8,865 nucleotides of DNA, from the NCBI GenBank assembly GCA_021545625.1, contig JAJRVH010000045.1, positions 1 through 8,865 of the forward strand, given 5' to 3'. This DNA is from Zetaproteobacteria bacterium (GTDB taxonomy: Bacteria; Pseudomonadota; Zetaproteobacteria; Mariprofundales; Mariprofundaceae). Position numbers and translations under genes: made by a program. This document shows, in pieces, positions 1 through 6,660 of the stretch (the first letter of the stretch is position 1; every line of letters begins with the position of its first letter). The notes under the pieces were generated by a model that was not told the origin of the DNA, ran no database searches, and saw only the letters and a program-made list of their open reading frames with translations.

Positions 1-358
1 CCTCGACGTCGAACAGATGGATCTTGTCGTATATGTCCAGGCAACGTCCCTGTCTGTCGAAGGCCGCGCAGCTGTTGCGGATTCGGCCTTCGCCGGCGCG
101 CAGGGCCACGCTGCCGCCAATGATGGCCATATCAAGCCGGGCAGCCTCCCTGGCCAGAAAAGCCAGCGCCCGCGACTCCGCCGGCGACTCGGCCGCCGCC
201 AGGCGCGCGCCGTCGTCTGCGCCCATGAAGGAAAAGTTTTCCGGCAACACGGCCAGCCGGCAGCCCTGACCGGCGGCTTGCTGCAGCCAGTATAAGGCCT
301 GCTCAAGGTTGTCCGATATATCGGCGCCCGAATTCATCTGGATACAGGCGACCCGCAT
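1..358 (-). CDS. Nitrilase-superfamily carbon-nitrogen hydrolase, N-terminal part (cut by window edge)
   Basis: Reading the minus strand from the ATG at 358 gives about 119 residues beginning MRVACIQMNSGADISDN, the usual first beta strand of nitrilase-superfamily amidohydrolases. Two of the three catalytic elements are visible: the general-base Glu in LAVLPENFSFMG (about residue 40) and the Lys in YDKIHLFDVE near the window edge. The nucleophilic Cys and the C-terminal half lie outside the window. The family hydrolyses non-peptide C-N bonds of amides or nitriles in the cytoplasm. The PENF and DKIHLFD wording resembles the Nit1/Nit2-like amidase branch (deaminated glutathione or omega-amidase type) more than true nitrilases, but the substrate cannot be set from half a protein. 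The ATG shares one base with the TGA of the upstream protease gene, so translation is probably coupled to it. It is the last visible gene of the minus-strand cluster. Confidence 0.87.
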   Translation of the reverse strand, partial: MRVACIQMNSGADISDNLEQALYWLQQAAGQGCRLAVLPENFSFMGADDGARLAAAESPAESRALAFLAREAARLDMAIIGGSVALRAGEGRIRNSCAAFDRQGRCLDIYDKIHLFDVE

Positions 359-927
359 CAGCGCGGCTCCAGCAACAGCACCCGGCGCTGATGATCAACC
401 GTCAGCCGGTAGGCGCCGAGGAAACTCATCCCCAGAAGCCCCGTGCCTGCGTCGGAAGAAACCCTCTGCACCACGGCCTCGATGCGGTTGCGCCGGAGAT
501 GGCCGACCTTCACCTCATCCAGACTGACCCGTGGCGCGGCCACCTGACCGTTGGCCGTCTGCAGCACCACCCCCGGAGCATCGCGCACATCGATGCCGGC
601 CCGGGCGGCCAGCGCCGGCGGAATCACGACCAGGCTGGCGCCGGTATCGACGATGAACGACATCCCGATGCCGTTGACCGCCCCCTGCACGACCATCGCC
701 CCGTGTCGTATCCTGAACGGCACCTGCATGCGCATGCCGCGCATATTGAATGCGGGATTACCGACCGTGCTGATATCGGACGTCGCATGCGGCTGCGCGC
801 CCTTGACCGCCCTGTCGGAAAAATGCACATGGCCGTCGGCATCCTTCCATGTATAGATATCGGCTGACGCGGCGGGTGCCAGGGCCAGCCAGATCAGCAG
901 CGCCGGTAGCCGGCCACGCTCAGGCAA
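358..927 (-). CDS. Secreted DUF4124 + retropepsin-like (clan AA) aspartic protease
   Basis: This encodes 189 residues. The N-terminus is a short signal peptide: basic start, hydrophobic core PALLIWLALAP and likely cleavage after ASA at residue 22, so the protein is probably periplasmic. Residues 23-45 (DIYTWKDADGHVHFSDRAV) form a DUF4124 domain, common in proteobacterial envelope proteins. Residues 68-189 form a retropepsin-like fold with the catalytic motif FIVDTGASLVVIP (DTG at 94-96) and the second signature GTGLLGMSFL at 161-170, as in the TIGR02281-type clan AA family. Such proteins have one DTG and would need to dimerise to form an active site. The start is TTG at 927; it is the only usable start after the in-frame stop at 946-948, and it exposes the signal peptide directly. 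An AGGGG on the minus strand (939-943) is a possible but distant ribosome site. It overlaps the DUF4438 gene by 8 nt and the nitrilase gene by 1 nt. Substrate unknown. Confidence 0.88.
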   Translation of the reverse strand: MPERGRLPALLIWLALAPAASADIYTWKDADGHVHFSDRAVKGAQPHATSDISTVGNPAFNMRGMRMQVPFRIRHGAMVVQGAVNGIGMSFIVDTGASLVVIPPALAARAGIDVRDAPGVVLQTANGQVAAPRVSLDEVKVGHLRRNRIEAVVQRVSSDAGTGLLGMSFLGAYRLTVDHQRRVLLLEPR

Positions 928-1801
928 AGCGGCCGATGCCCCTGATCACGCCCAGATTGGCCGACTCGCTGAGCACCGGCGCCAGCTTGCCGTCCAGCGC
1001 GCTCATCAGCGTCATCATGCCCGGACCGTGGCCGCCGAGCGGCGAATCGGAGTGAATGATCAGGCCGATCGTCACCGCTCCGCGCCGGTAGGTGCGGCCG
1101 TAGATATTGTCATGGTCCATCACCGCGACGAAATCGCCGAAGCGCAGGCGGTCCATGCCGTGCTCCCTCACCACGGCCTGGTCATGGCAAAGGATATCGT
1201 AGTCGCCGGTGGTCACCGATAACGCGCCGATCCCGGAGCCCATCGCATAGCCGGGTACGATCACGTGTACCGGCACTTCGATACTGCCGTCGTCGCGTTC
1301 CTTCAGGCCCATGGCATCGAGCACATCCGGATCAAGGTTGTAGATATGCACCTCCGGATGATCGACAAGCTTCAGGCCCTGCCCGCAGGCCCGGATCAGG
1401 AACTTGTCGTCGCAGGTCAGCTTGTCGAGCGTGGCATCGGGAAAGTCGAGCATCAGATGCTCAACGCCACCGTGATGGCCGAGCACCGTGCCGGTCTCGC
1501 CCTTCGCCGCGCCGCTGATCACGCGCACCTCGTTGCCGCAACAGGCCAGAAACTGGTAGCCGGCCTCGGCCTTGCGGTTCTTGTGACTCAGCGTCGAGGA
1601 CACGCCCGGCTCGATATGCTCGCCGGCCCAGCCGAACACCGAATCGCCGATTTTCACATTGTAGGTAATGCCGCCTGTCGACGGCCAGGCGAACAACTCG
1701 CCGGCGGCGCCCACCTCGAACGGCGCCCACTGATTGGCTGGCGACACGCCGCCCTGCACGGCGGTCATGACCAGCTGCTCACGGTTGGTTTTCAGACTCA
1801 T
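920..1801 (-). CDS. DUF4438 domain-containing protein of unknown function
   Basis: The 293-residue product fits DUF4438, a family known from Thermotoga (TM1086) and archaea as well as scattered bacteria. From memory of TM1086, the following blocks match closely: GGITYNVKIGDSVFGWAGEH near residue 45, GNEVRVISGAAKG, HGGVEHLMLDF, GQGLKLVDHPEV, MGSGIGALSVTTGDYDI, and the C-terminal YRRGAVTIGLIIHSDSPLGG with HGPG. The conserved Asp and His residues (MDHDN, HSDS, GGHGPG) look like a possible metal or catalytic site, but no activity is established to my knowledge. There is no signal peptide, so it is probably cytoplasmic. The ATG at 1801 is chosen over an upstream in-frame start because it has a strong AGGGAGAG ribosome site at 1807-1814, its TGATG overlaps the tatD stop by one base, and similarity begins there (MSLKTNREQLVM). 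Length agrees with the family. Confidence 0.85.
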   Translation of the reverse strand: MSLKTNREQLVMTAVQGGVSPANQWAPFEVGAAGELFAWPSTGGITYNVKIGDSVFGWAGEHIEPGVSSTLSHKNRKAEAGYQFLACCGNEVRVISGAAKGETGTVLGHHGGVEHLMLDFPDATLDKLTCDDKFLIRACGQGLKLVDHPEVHIYNLDPDVLDAMGLKERDDGSIEVPVHVIVPGYAMGSGIGALSVTTGDYDILCHDQAVVREHGMDRLRFGDFVAVMDHDNIYGRTYRRGAVTIGLIIHSDSPLGGHGPGMMTLMSALDGKLAPVLSESANLGVIRGIGRFA

Positions 1802-2592
1802 CAATGCTCTCCCTGTATGTCGATCCCGAAACGCCGCAGCGCATTGGCCGTGGTTGCCCCGGCCAGCTCCGCCAGCGTCATGCCGCGAACCCCGGCGATG
1901 CATTCGGCCACGTCGCGCACATATGTCGGTTCGTTGCGCTTGCCGCGATACGGCACCGGCGCCAGATACGGCGCATCGGTTTCGACCAGCAGCGCCTCCA
2001 GCGGCACGCGGGCCGCGACCTCCCGGAGGGCATCATTGCGCCTGAACGTGACATTGCCGGAAAACGAAATCGAAAGCCCCATGTCCAGGGCCCGTGAGGC
2101 CGCGTTCCAGTCCGATGAGAAGCAGTGCATGATGCCGCCGCAGGCTTCCATGCCCTCCTCGGCCATCACCCGCAGCGTCGCCTCGTCGGCATCGCGCATG
2201 TGCACGATCACCGGCTTGCCGAGTTCGCGGGCGGCCCGGATATGGGTCCGGAAACGGGCCTGCTGCATCTCCGGTTCGACATGATGGCGGAAAAAGTCCA
2301 TGCCCGATTCGCCGATCGCCACGCATCGGTCGTGCGATGCCAGGGCGCACAGTTCGTCCACCGTCGGCTCGTGCGCGCTGTCGTGATTCGGATGGATGCC
2401 GACCGAGAACCACACCCCTTCCCTGCCCTCGGCCAGCGACTTCAGCCTTTCATGCTGTTCCAGCTCGACCGACACCGCCACGATGCGATCGACCCCGGCC
2501 CCGCGCATGCGCCCGAACACCGCCTCGCGATCCTCGTCGAACTGGAAGAAATCGATATGGCAGTGCGTATCGAACAGGCTGATGTCAGCCAT
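1801..2592 (-). CDS. TatD-family metal-dependent hydrolase (putative 3'-5' DNase)
   Basis: This encodes 263 residues, the usual length of TatD/YcfH/YjjV proteins. Metal-binding motifs of the amidohydrolase-like TIM barrel appear in order: DTHCHID at 8-14, GIHPN at 65-69, GESGMDF at 94-100 (Glu95), HMRDA at 131-135, HCFS at 156-159 and ETDAPYLAP at 204-212 (Asp206), followed by KRNEP at 218-222. TatD enzymes are cytoplasmic, bind two divalent metals and have reported 3'-5' exonuclease or DNase activity. Family members differ, so the exact substrate is uncertain. The third motif is usually GEIGLDY; Ser-Gly-Met-Asp-Phe here is a mild variant. The ATG at 2592 is preferred because the barrel's first strand starts at once (MADISLFDTH); it overlaps the end of the cbbY-like gene by 8 nt and has no strong ribosome site, consistent with translational coupling. 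Its TGA shares one base with the next ATG. Confidence 0.93.
   Translation of the reverse strand: MADISLFDTHCHIDFFQFDEDREAVFGRMRGAGVDRIVAVSVELEQHERLKSLAEGREGVWFSVGIHPNHDSAHEPTVDELCALASHDRCVAIGESGMDFFRHHVEPEMQQARFRTHIRAARELGKPVIVHMRDADEATLRVMAEEGMEACGGIMHCFSSDWNAASRALDMGLSISFSGNVTFRRNDALREVAARVPLEALLVETDAPYLAPVPYRGKRNEPTYVRDVAECIAGVRGMTLAELAGATTANALRRFGIDIQGEH
1807..1814 (-). promoter_or_regulatory. Ribosome binding site of the DUF4438 gene
   Basis: On the minus strand AGGGAGAG lies 5 nt before the ATG at 1801, inside the last codons of tatD. It decides the start of the DUF4438 gene and argues against the longer frame that would overlap tatD by about 100 nt. Confidence 0.7.
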
Positions 2593-3340
2593 GCATGATG
2601 GCCCGCAGGTGCGACAGTCTGACATAGTCCAGATCTTCCAGCCCGTGCGGGTTGTCGAATACATGCACGGGCGGCCGATCTGGCTCGCCGAATTCGGACA
2701 CCACCAGATCGGCGCCGGAAAAGTCGTGATCCTTCGTGTAATCGTTGATGGTCACCACGCATTTCAGACCGGCGGCCGCGGCCGCCTTCCAGCCATTGCC
2801 CGAATCCTCCATGGCCAGCGTCTCGTGCGGGGTCACGCCGAGCCGGTCCATCGCATAGGTATAGATATCCGGGGCCGGCTTCTTGGCCGGCACGATGTCG
2901 CCGGCCGCCAGCACGGCAAAGCGATCGAACCACTCGGATCCCAGTGAATGCTCGATCAGTGCGTCAAGTGCCGCCGGCGTGGTTGTGGTCGCCACTCCCA
3001 GCGTGATGCCGGCCTCATAGGCCTCCTCGAGCAGGCGCCGCACGCCCGGGCGCAACGGAATGCGGCCGGCGGCGATCAGGCCCTGATAATGGCGCGTCTT
3101 GCTGGCATGCAGCCCGGCGATATCTTCGGCCGCAGGCGCTTCCAGGCCGCGCCGCTCGTGGTCGAAACGGATGCGCTCCTTGCCGCCGGTCACGGCCAGC
3201 AGCTCGCCATAGGTCGGCACGTCCCAGCGGCGTTCCAGTCCCGCCTCCTCGAACGCCATATTGAACGCAACGCGATGTCCGTCGCGTTCGGTATCGGCCA
3301 GCGTGCCGTCCACGTCCCATAAAATACAATTCAGTGCCAT
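2585..3340 (-). CDS. cbbY: CbbY-type HAD-superfamily phosphatase (putative xylulose-1,5-bisphosphate phosphatase)
   Basis: This 251-residue protein is a HAD hydrolase of the CbbY/beta-phosphoglucomutase group. Motif I is WDVDGTLADTE (Asp9 nucleophile, Asp11 acid/base), motif II is in VATTTT at 117-122, motif III is Lys153 in PAKKPAPDIY and motif IV is MEDSGNG at 177-183. The cap-domain sequence LLAVTGGKERIR (48-58) is close to the TTGGKERI block I recall from rhodobacterial CbbY, which removes the Rubisco inhibitor xylulose-1,5-bisphosphate. That similarity supports the specific name, but related sugar phosphatases cannot be excluded. The ATG at 3340 has an excellent AAGGAG site 7 nt upstream; the longer open frame to 3586 runs across clpS and is rejected. 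It is the first gene of the minus-strand cluster. The roughly 35 C-terminal residues beyond the core (from FGEPDRPPVHVF) extend past the usual domain. Confidence 0.88.
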   Translation of the reverse strand: MALNCILWDVDGTLADTERDGHRVAFNMAFEEAGLERRWDVPTYGELLAVTGGKERIRFDHERRGLEAPAAEDIAGLHASKTRHYQGLIAAGRIPLRPGVRRLLEEAYEAGITLGVATTTTPAALDALIEHSLGSEWFDRFAVLAAGDIVPAKKPAPDIYTYAMDRLGVTPHETLAMEDSGNGWKAAAAAGLKCVVTINDYTKDHDFSGADLVVSEFGEPDRPPVHVFDNPHGLEDLDYVRLSHLRAIMHG

Positions 3341-3379
3341 CAGGCTGCTCCTTGGAAGATTTTTCCGGTATCCACTAGC
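3341..3379. promoter_or_regulatory. 39-nt divergent intergenic region between cbbY-like gene and clpS
   Basis: Only 39 nt separate the two divergent start codons, so promoters for both directions must reach into the opposing coding sequences. For the plus direction a TACAAT hexamer at 3325-3330, in the first codons of the cbbY-like gene, matches a -10 box at five of six positions, but I find no good -35 at 16-18 nt. For the minus direction no convincing box is visible. This is the likely control point of both operons; specific elements are uncertain. Confidence 0.4.
3348..3353 (-). promoter_or_regulatory. Ribosome binding site of the cbbY-like gene
   Basis: AAGGAG on the minus strand, 7 nt before the ATG at 3340. 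It fixes the start of the HAD phosphatase and marks this gene as the likely first gene of the operon, since the downstream members have overlapping starts. Confidence 0.75.
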
Positions 3380-3718
3380 ATGGGCCACATGAGCGACATC
3401 CTGACACCGGACCGGGTGCATAAGCCTGAGGCAGAAACCGGCGAACCTCAACTGCAACGTCCGCCGATGTTCCGCATCATCATGCTCAACGATGATTTCA
3501 CGCCGATGGATTTCGTGATCGATATCCTGATCCGGCTGTTTCACAAGACGCCGGAGACGGCCAGCCAGCTGATGCTTCAGGTACACATGCAGGGCAGCGC
3601 CGTCTGCGGCATCTATCCGCGTGACATCGCCGAAACCAAGCTGCAGCAGGTCGAAAACGCTGGCCGGAACGAGGGTTACCCGCTAAAATGTGTAATGGAG
3701 AAAGACCCCGGCGACTAA
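3380..3718 (+). CDS. clpS: ClpS, adaptor protein for ClpAP (N-degron recognition)
   Basis: The 112-residue product matches E. coli ClpS (106 aa) along the folded domain. It has the binding-pocket signature LNDDFTPMDFVIDIL (Asn37, Asp38, Asp39, Thr41, Pro42, and Met43 equivalent to the gating Met), the VHMQGSAVCGIY block with the conserved His69, and the AETK segment at 85-88. The first 25 or so residues are the flexible extension that enters the ClpA pore. ClpS binds bulky or aromatic N-terminal residues and delivers substrates to ClpA. Two starts are possible: ATG at 3380 or ATG at 3389 (109 aa); neither has a strong ribosome site, although GGG before the second is better placed. The gene is 52 nt upstream of clpA on the same strand, the standard proteobacterial arrangement. 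Confidence 0.96.
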   Translation: MGHMSDILTPDRVHKPEAETGEPQLQRPPMFRIIMLNDDFTPMDFVIDILIRLFHKTPETASQLMLQVHMQGSAVCGIYPRDIAETKLQQVENAGRNEGYPLKCVMEKDPGD

Positions 3719-3770
3719 CGGACTGGCACATACGATGAAACTTTCATGAGGTATCATACAGGATGATGAT

Positions 3771-6029
3771 ATGGGAATTTTGAGCGAGGAACTTGAACAG
3801 ACGCTGAACGACATCTTCCGCAATGCACATGTGCATCGCAACGAATTCGTCACAGTCGAGCACCTGCTGCTCGGCCTGCTCGACAACGCCACCGCCCGCA
3901 GCGTGCTGATCGGCTGCCAGGCCGATGTCGAGGCCCTGCGACAGGATCTGAACGCCTTCATTCAGGAAAACGTCGCCGTGTTGCCCGAGGATGCCGGCGA
4001 AACCACCGCCAGCGTCGGGCTGCAGCGCGTGATCCAGCGCGCCGTCATGCATGTCCAGGCGGCTGGCAAGCGCGAGGTGACCGGCGCGCATGTGCTGGCC
4101 GCGATCTTTTCCGAAAAGGATTCGCACGCGGTTTATTACCTGAACCGCATGGGCATCAGCCGGCTGGACGTGGTCAGCTATATCGCGCACGGCGCGCTGC
4201 GCGATGAAACGGCCAGCGCGGAAAGCAATACCGAAACGCCGGCGCTGGAGCCGGAAACCCGCCAGAACGGCTCGTCACCGCTGGAGCGCTTCTGCATCAA
4301 CCTCAGCCAGCGGGCCCGCGAAGGCCGCATCGATCCGCTGATCGGACGCAGCGATGAACTGTCGCGCTGTATCCACATCCTCTGCCGCAGGCGCAAGAAC
4401 AATCCCCTGCTGGTCGGCGAGGCCGGCGTCGGCAAGACGGCCATTGCCGAGGGGCTGGCCCTGCAGATCGAACAGGGGGATGCGCCCGAAGCCATCCATG
4501 ATGCGACGATCTATGCGCTGGATATGGGAGCGCTGCTGGCCGGCACCAAATACCGCGGCGATTTCGAGGAAAGACTGAAGGCGGTGTTGACCGCGCTGCA
4601 GAAAGAGAAACACGGCATTCTGTTCATCGACGAGATTCACACCATCATCGGCGCCGGCGCCGCCAGCGGCGGCACGATGGATGCCTCGAACCTTCTCAAG
4701 CCGGCCCTGGCCAGCGGCGAACTGCGCTGCATGGGAGCCACAACCTTTCAGGAGTTCCGCAACCTGTTCGAAAAGGACCGCGCCCTGTCGCGCCGCTTTC
4801 AGAAGGTCGATATCCACGAGCCGAGCGTCGAGCAGACCATCGACATCCTGAAGGGACTGAAATCCCGGCTGGAAGAACACCACGACGTCCGCTACAGCCA
4901 GGCGGCCATCGAAAACGCTGCCCGGCTCGCGTCCCGCTATCTGGCCGACCGCCACCTGCCCGATTCGGCCATCGACGTGCTTGACGAGGCCGGCGCCGCA
5001 ATGCGCGTGCGACCGGCCGACAAGCGACGCAAACAGGTCACCGTCCACGACATCGAGGCCATCGTCGCCTCGATCGCCCGCATTCCGCCGCAACAGGTCA
5101 GCGCTTCGGACAAGCGGCGTCTGAGCCATCTGGAACGGGATCTGAAGCTCTCCGTATTCGGGCAGGACGAAGCCATCGAGCAGCTGGCCGCCAGCATCAA
5201 GCTGTCGCGGGCGGGCCTGGCGCACCCCGAACGGCCGATCGGCTCCTTCCTGTTCGCCGGCCCCACCGGCGTCGGCAAGACCGAGGTGGCCCGGCAGCTG
5301 GCCCGCATCATGGGCGTGGAACTGATCCGTTTCGACATGTCCGAATACATGGAATCGCACACCGTCTCGCGCCTGATCGGCGCGCCACCGGGCTATGTCG
5401 GCTTCGATCAGGGCGGCCTGCTGACCGAAGCGGTCAGCAAGAACCCGCATGCCGTGCTGTTGCTTGACGAGATCGAAAAGGCGCACCCGGATCTGTTCAA
5501 CCTGCTGCTTCAGATCATGGATCACGGCACGCTGACCGACAACAACGGCCGCTCGGCCGATTTCCGGCATGTGGTGCTGATCATGACCAGCAACGCCGGC
5601 GCCTTCGAGATGCAGCAAAATACGGTCGGTTTCAATCCGCAGCCGCGCAGCGGCGAGGACAAGGAGGCGATCAAGCGCATCTTCACGCCCGAATTCCGCA
5701 ACCGGCTGGACAATATCATCACCTTCGCGCCGCTGGCCGAAGAAACGATTCTGCACATCGTCGACAAGTTCATCATCGAACTGGAGGAACAGCTGCGCGA
5801 CAAGAAGGTGGAACTCGACGTCACGCACGAGGCCAGGGCATGGCTGGCCAGGCATGGCTATGACCCGCTGATGGGCGCGCGGCCGATGGCCCGGCTGATT
5901 CAGGAGCAGATCAAGAAGCCGCTGGCCGATGCGATCCTGTTCGGCGATCTGCAGAGAGGCGGACTGGCGATCGTTGAGTTGCAGGATGATGCGCTGCAAC
6001 TCGCCTGCCCCGCGGCTGCGACCGCCTGA
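3771..6029 (+). CDS. clpA: ClpA, ATP-dependent unfoldase subunit of ClpAP protease
   Basis: This encodes 752 residues (E. coli ClpA has 758). The N-domain (1-140) carries the paired Clp repeat that binds ClpS. The first AAA+ module has Walker A GEAGVGKT at 216-223, Walker B ILFIDE at 283-288 and an arginine-finger region ALSRRFQ at 338-344. The second has Walker A GPTGVGKT at 497-504, Walker B VLLLDE at 562-567 and a sensor-2 Arg in MGARPMARLI at 701-710. No long coiled-coil middle domain lies between them, which separates ClpA from ClpB and ClpC. The ClpP-docking loop is VGF at 619-621, a mild variant of the usual IGL/IGF. The hexamer unfolds substrates and threads them into ClpP, which is not encoded here. 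AGGA at 3760-3763 lies 7 nt before the ATG. Confidence 0.98.
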   Translation: MGILSEELEQTLNDIFRNAHVHRNEFVTVEHLLLGLLDNATARSVLIGCQADVEALRQDLNAFIQENVAVLPEDAGETTASVGLQRVIQRAVMHVQAAGKREVTGAHVLAAIFSEKDSHAVYYLNRMGISRLDVVSYIAHGALRDETASAESNTETPALEPETRQNGSSPLERFCINLSQRAREGRIDPLIGRSDELSRCIHILCRRRKNNPLLVGEAGVGKTAIAEGLALQIEQGDAPEAIHDATIYALDMGALLAGTKYRGDFEERLKAVLTALQKEKHGILFIDEIHTIIGAGAASGGTMDASNLLKPALASGELRCMGATTFQEFRNLFEKDRALSRRFQKVDIHEPSVEQTIDILKGLKSRLEEHHDVRYSQAAIENAARLASRYLADRHLPDSAIDVLDEAGAAMRVRPADKRRKQVTVHDIEAIVASIARIPPQQVSASDKRRLSHLERDLKLSVFGQDEAIEQLAASIKLSRAGLAHPERPIGSFLFAGPTGVGKTEVARQLARIMGVELIRFDMSEYMESHTVSRLIGAPPGYVGFDQGGLLTEAVSKNPHAVLLLDEIEKAHPDLFNLLLQIMDHGTLTDNNGRSADFRHVVLIMTSNAGAFEMQQNTVGFNPQPRSGEDKEAIKRIFTPEFRNRLDNIITFAPLAEETILHIVDKFIIELEEQLRDKKVELDVTHEARAWLARHGYDPLMGARPMARLIQEQIKKPLADAILFGDLQRGGLAIVELQDDALQLACPAAATA

Positions 6030-6049
6030 TCCCGTTCCCCGGGCGACAG

Positions 6050-6583
6050 ATGGAGAACAAGCGGACAGGCCGCAAGGCGCCCAAGCACTATGCATCCGAG
6101 CTGGCCCGGGCCGGCCATGCCGCGATGGACATCCGCATGCAGCCGATCGGCCTCGTATCGAGCAGCTATCGCGAACGCTTTGCCGCGCCGCGCCAGCCGT
6201 CGCTGGACAACCCGCAACCGGCGCGCATCGAACTGAACGGCGGCATGAATTTCGAACAGGCGCTGGCCGATCTGGACGGCTTTTCGCATATCTGGGTACT
6301 GTACTGGATGCATCTGAACCAGGGCTGGAACCCGACCGTCATGCCGCCGCGCGGGCCGAAGATCCGGCGCGGCCTGTTCGCCACGCGCGCGCCGCACCGC
6401 CCGAACAGCATCGGCCTGTCCGTCGTTCGCCTGATCTCGATCCAGGGTCGCACGCTGCATATCCGGGGACACGACATGCTCGACGGCACCCCGGTTCTCG
6501 ATATCAAGCCCTACCTCCCCTATGCCGACGCCATCCCCGAGGCATCCCCCGGCTGGACGGCGCAGATCGAGGATTCGCCATAA
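6050..6583 (+). CDS. trmO: TrmO/TsaA-family tRNA (N6-threonylcarbamoyladenosine37-N6)-methyltransferase
   Basis: The 177-residue product has the UPF0066/TsaA beta-barrel domain. The diagnostic run GLFATRAPHRPNSIGLSVV lies at 108-126 and LDGTPVLDIKPYLPYAD at 144-160; DGFSHIWVLYWMH at 76-88 is the core strand region. TrmO transfers a methyl group from S-adenosylmethionine to t6A at position 37 of certain tRNAs, refining decoding. E. coli TrmO has about 235 residues, with an extra C-terminal domain missing here, so this is the short single-domain form. About 30 basic residues precede the domain; a start at the ATG at 6125 (MDIRMQPIG) would remove most of them, and neither start has a good ribosome site. 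It begins 20 nt after the clpA stop and is probably co-transcribed with clpS-clpA. Confidence 0.9.
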   Translation: MENKRTGRKAPKHYASELARAGHAAMDIRMQPIGLVSSSYRERFAAPRQPSLDNPQPARIELNGGMNFEQALADLDGFSHIWVLYWMHLNQGWNPTVMPPRGPKIRRGLFATRAPHRPNSIGLSVVRLISIQGRTLHIRGHDMLDGTPVLDIKPYLPYADAIPEASPGWTAQIEDSP

Positions 6584-6588
6584 ATAAC

Positions 6589-6610
6589 ACCTGTGATGCA
6601 CATCACAGGT
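6589..6610. promoter_or_regulatory. CRP-type palindromic operator upstream of the kinase gene
   Basis: Two exact 10-nt arms, ACCTGTGATG and CATCACAGGT, are separated by CA. Inside is TGTGA (6592-6596), six bases, TCACA (6603-6607), the exact core of the E. coli CRP consensus. It sits 5 nt past the trmO stop, with its centre about 61 nt before the kinase ATG, so it could control that gene. No T-tract follows, which argues against a simple intrinsic terminator, although an RNA hairpin is possible. A good -10 box after it is not evident. Other members of the CRP/FNR family recognise similar sites, so the cognate regulator is uncertain. Confidence 0.6.
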
Positions 6611-6660
6611 TCGCAAATCCGGACTTGAACTCGGCCACGGCGTGGTCGACAATCCACCAT

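Noticed and set aside
1265..2284. Plus-strand open frame of about 339 codons across the tatD/DUF4438 junction
   Set aside because: It crosses two well-supported minus-strand genes and its product is unlike any family I recognise.
4275..6095. Long open frame (about 606 codons) on the minus strand opposite clpA
   Set aside because: It is antisense to an unmistakable clpA, has no recognisable domain and is rich in Arg, Gly, His and Gln runs typical of shadow frames in GC-rich DNA.
6589..6610. Palindrome after trmO as an intrinsic terminator
   Set aside because: No T-run follows either side, and the exact TGTGA-N6-TCACA core fits a protein-binding site better; a dual role is not excluded.
5929..6660. 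Upstream extension of the kinase frame to 5929
   Set aside because: It overlaps the end of clpA and all of trmO in another frame; the zinc ribbon begins right at ATG 6661.
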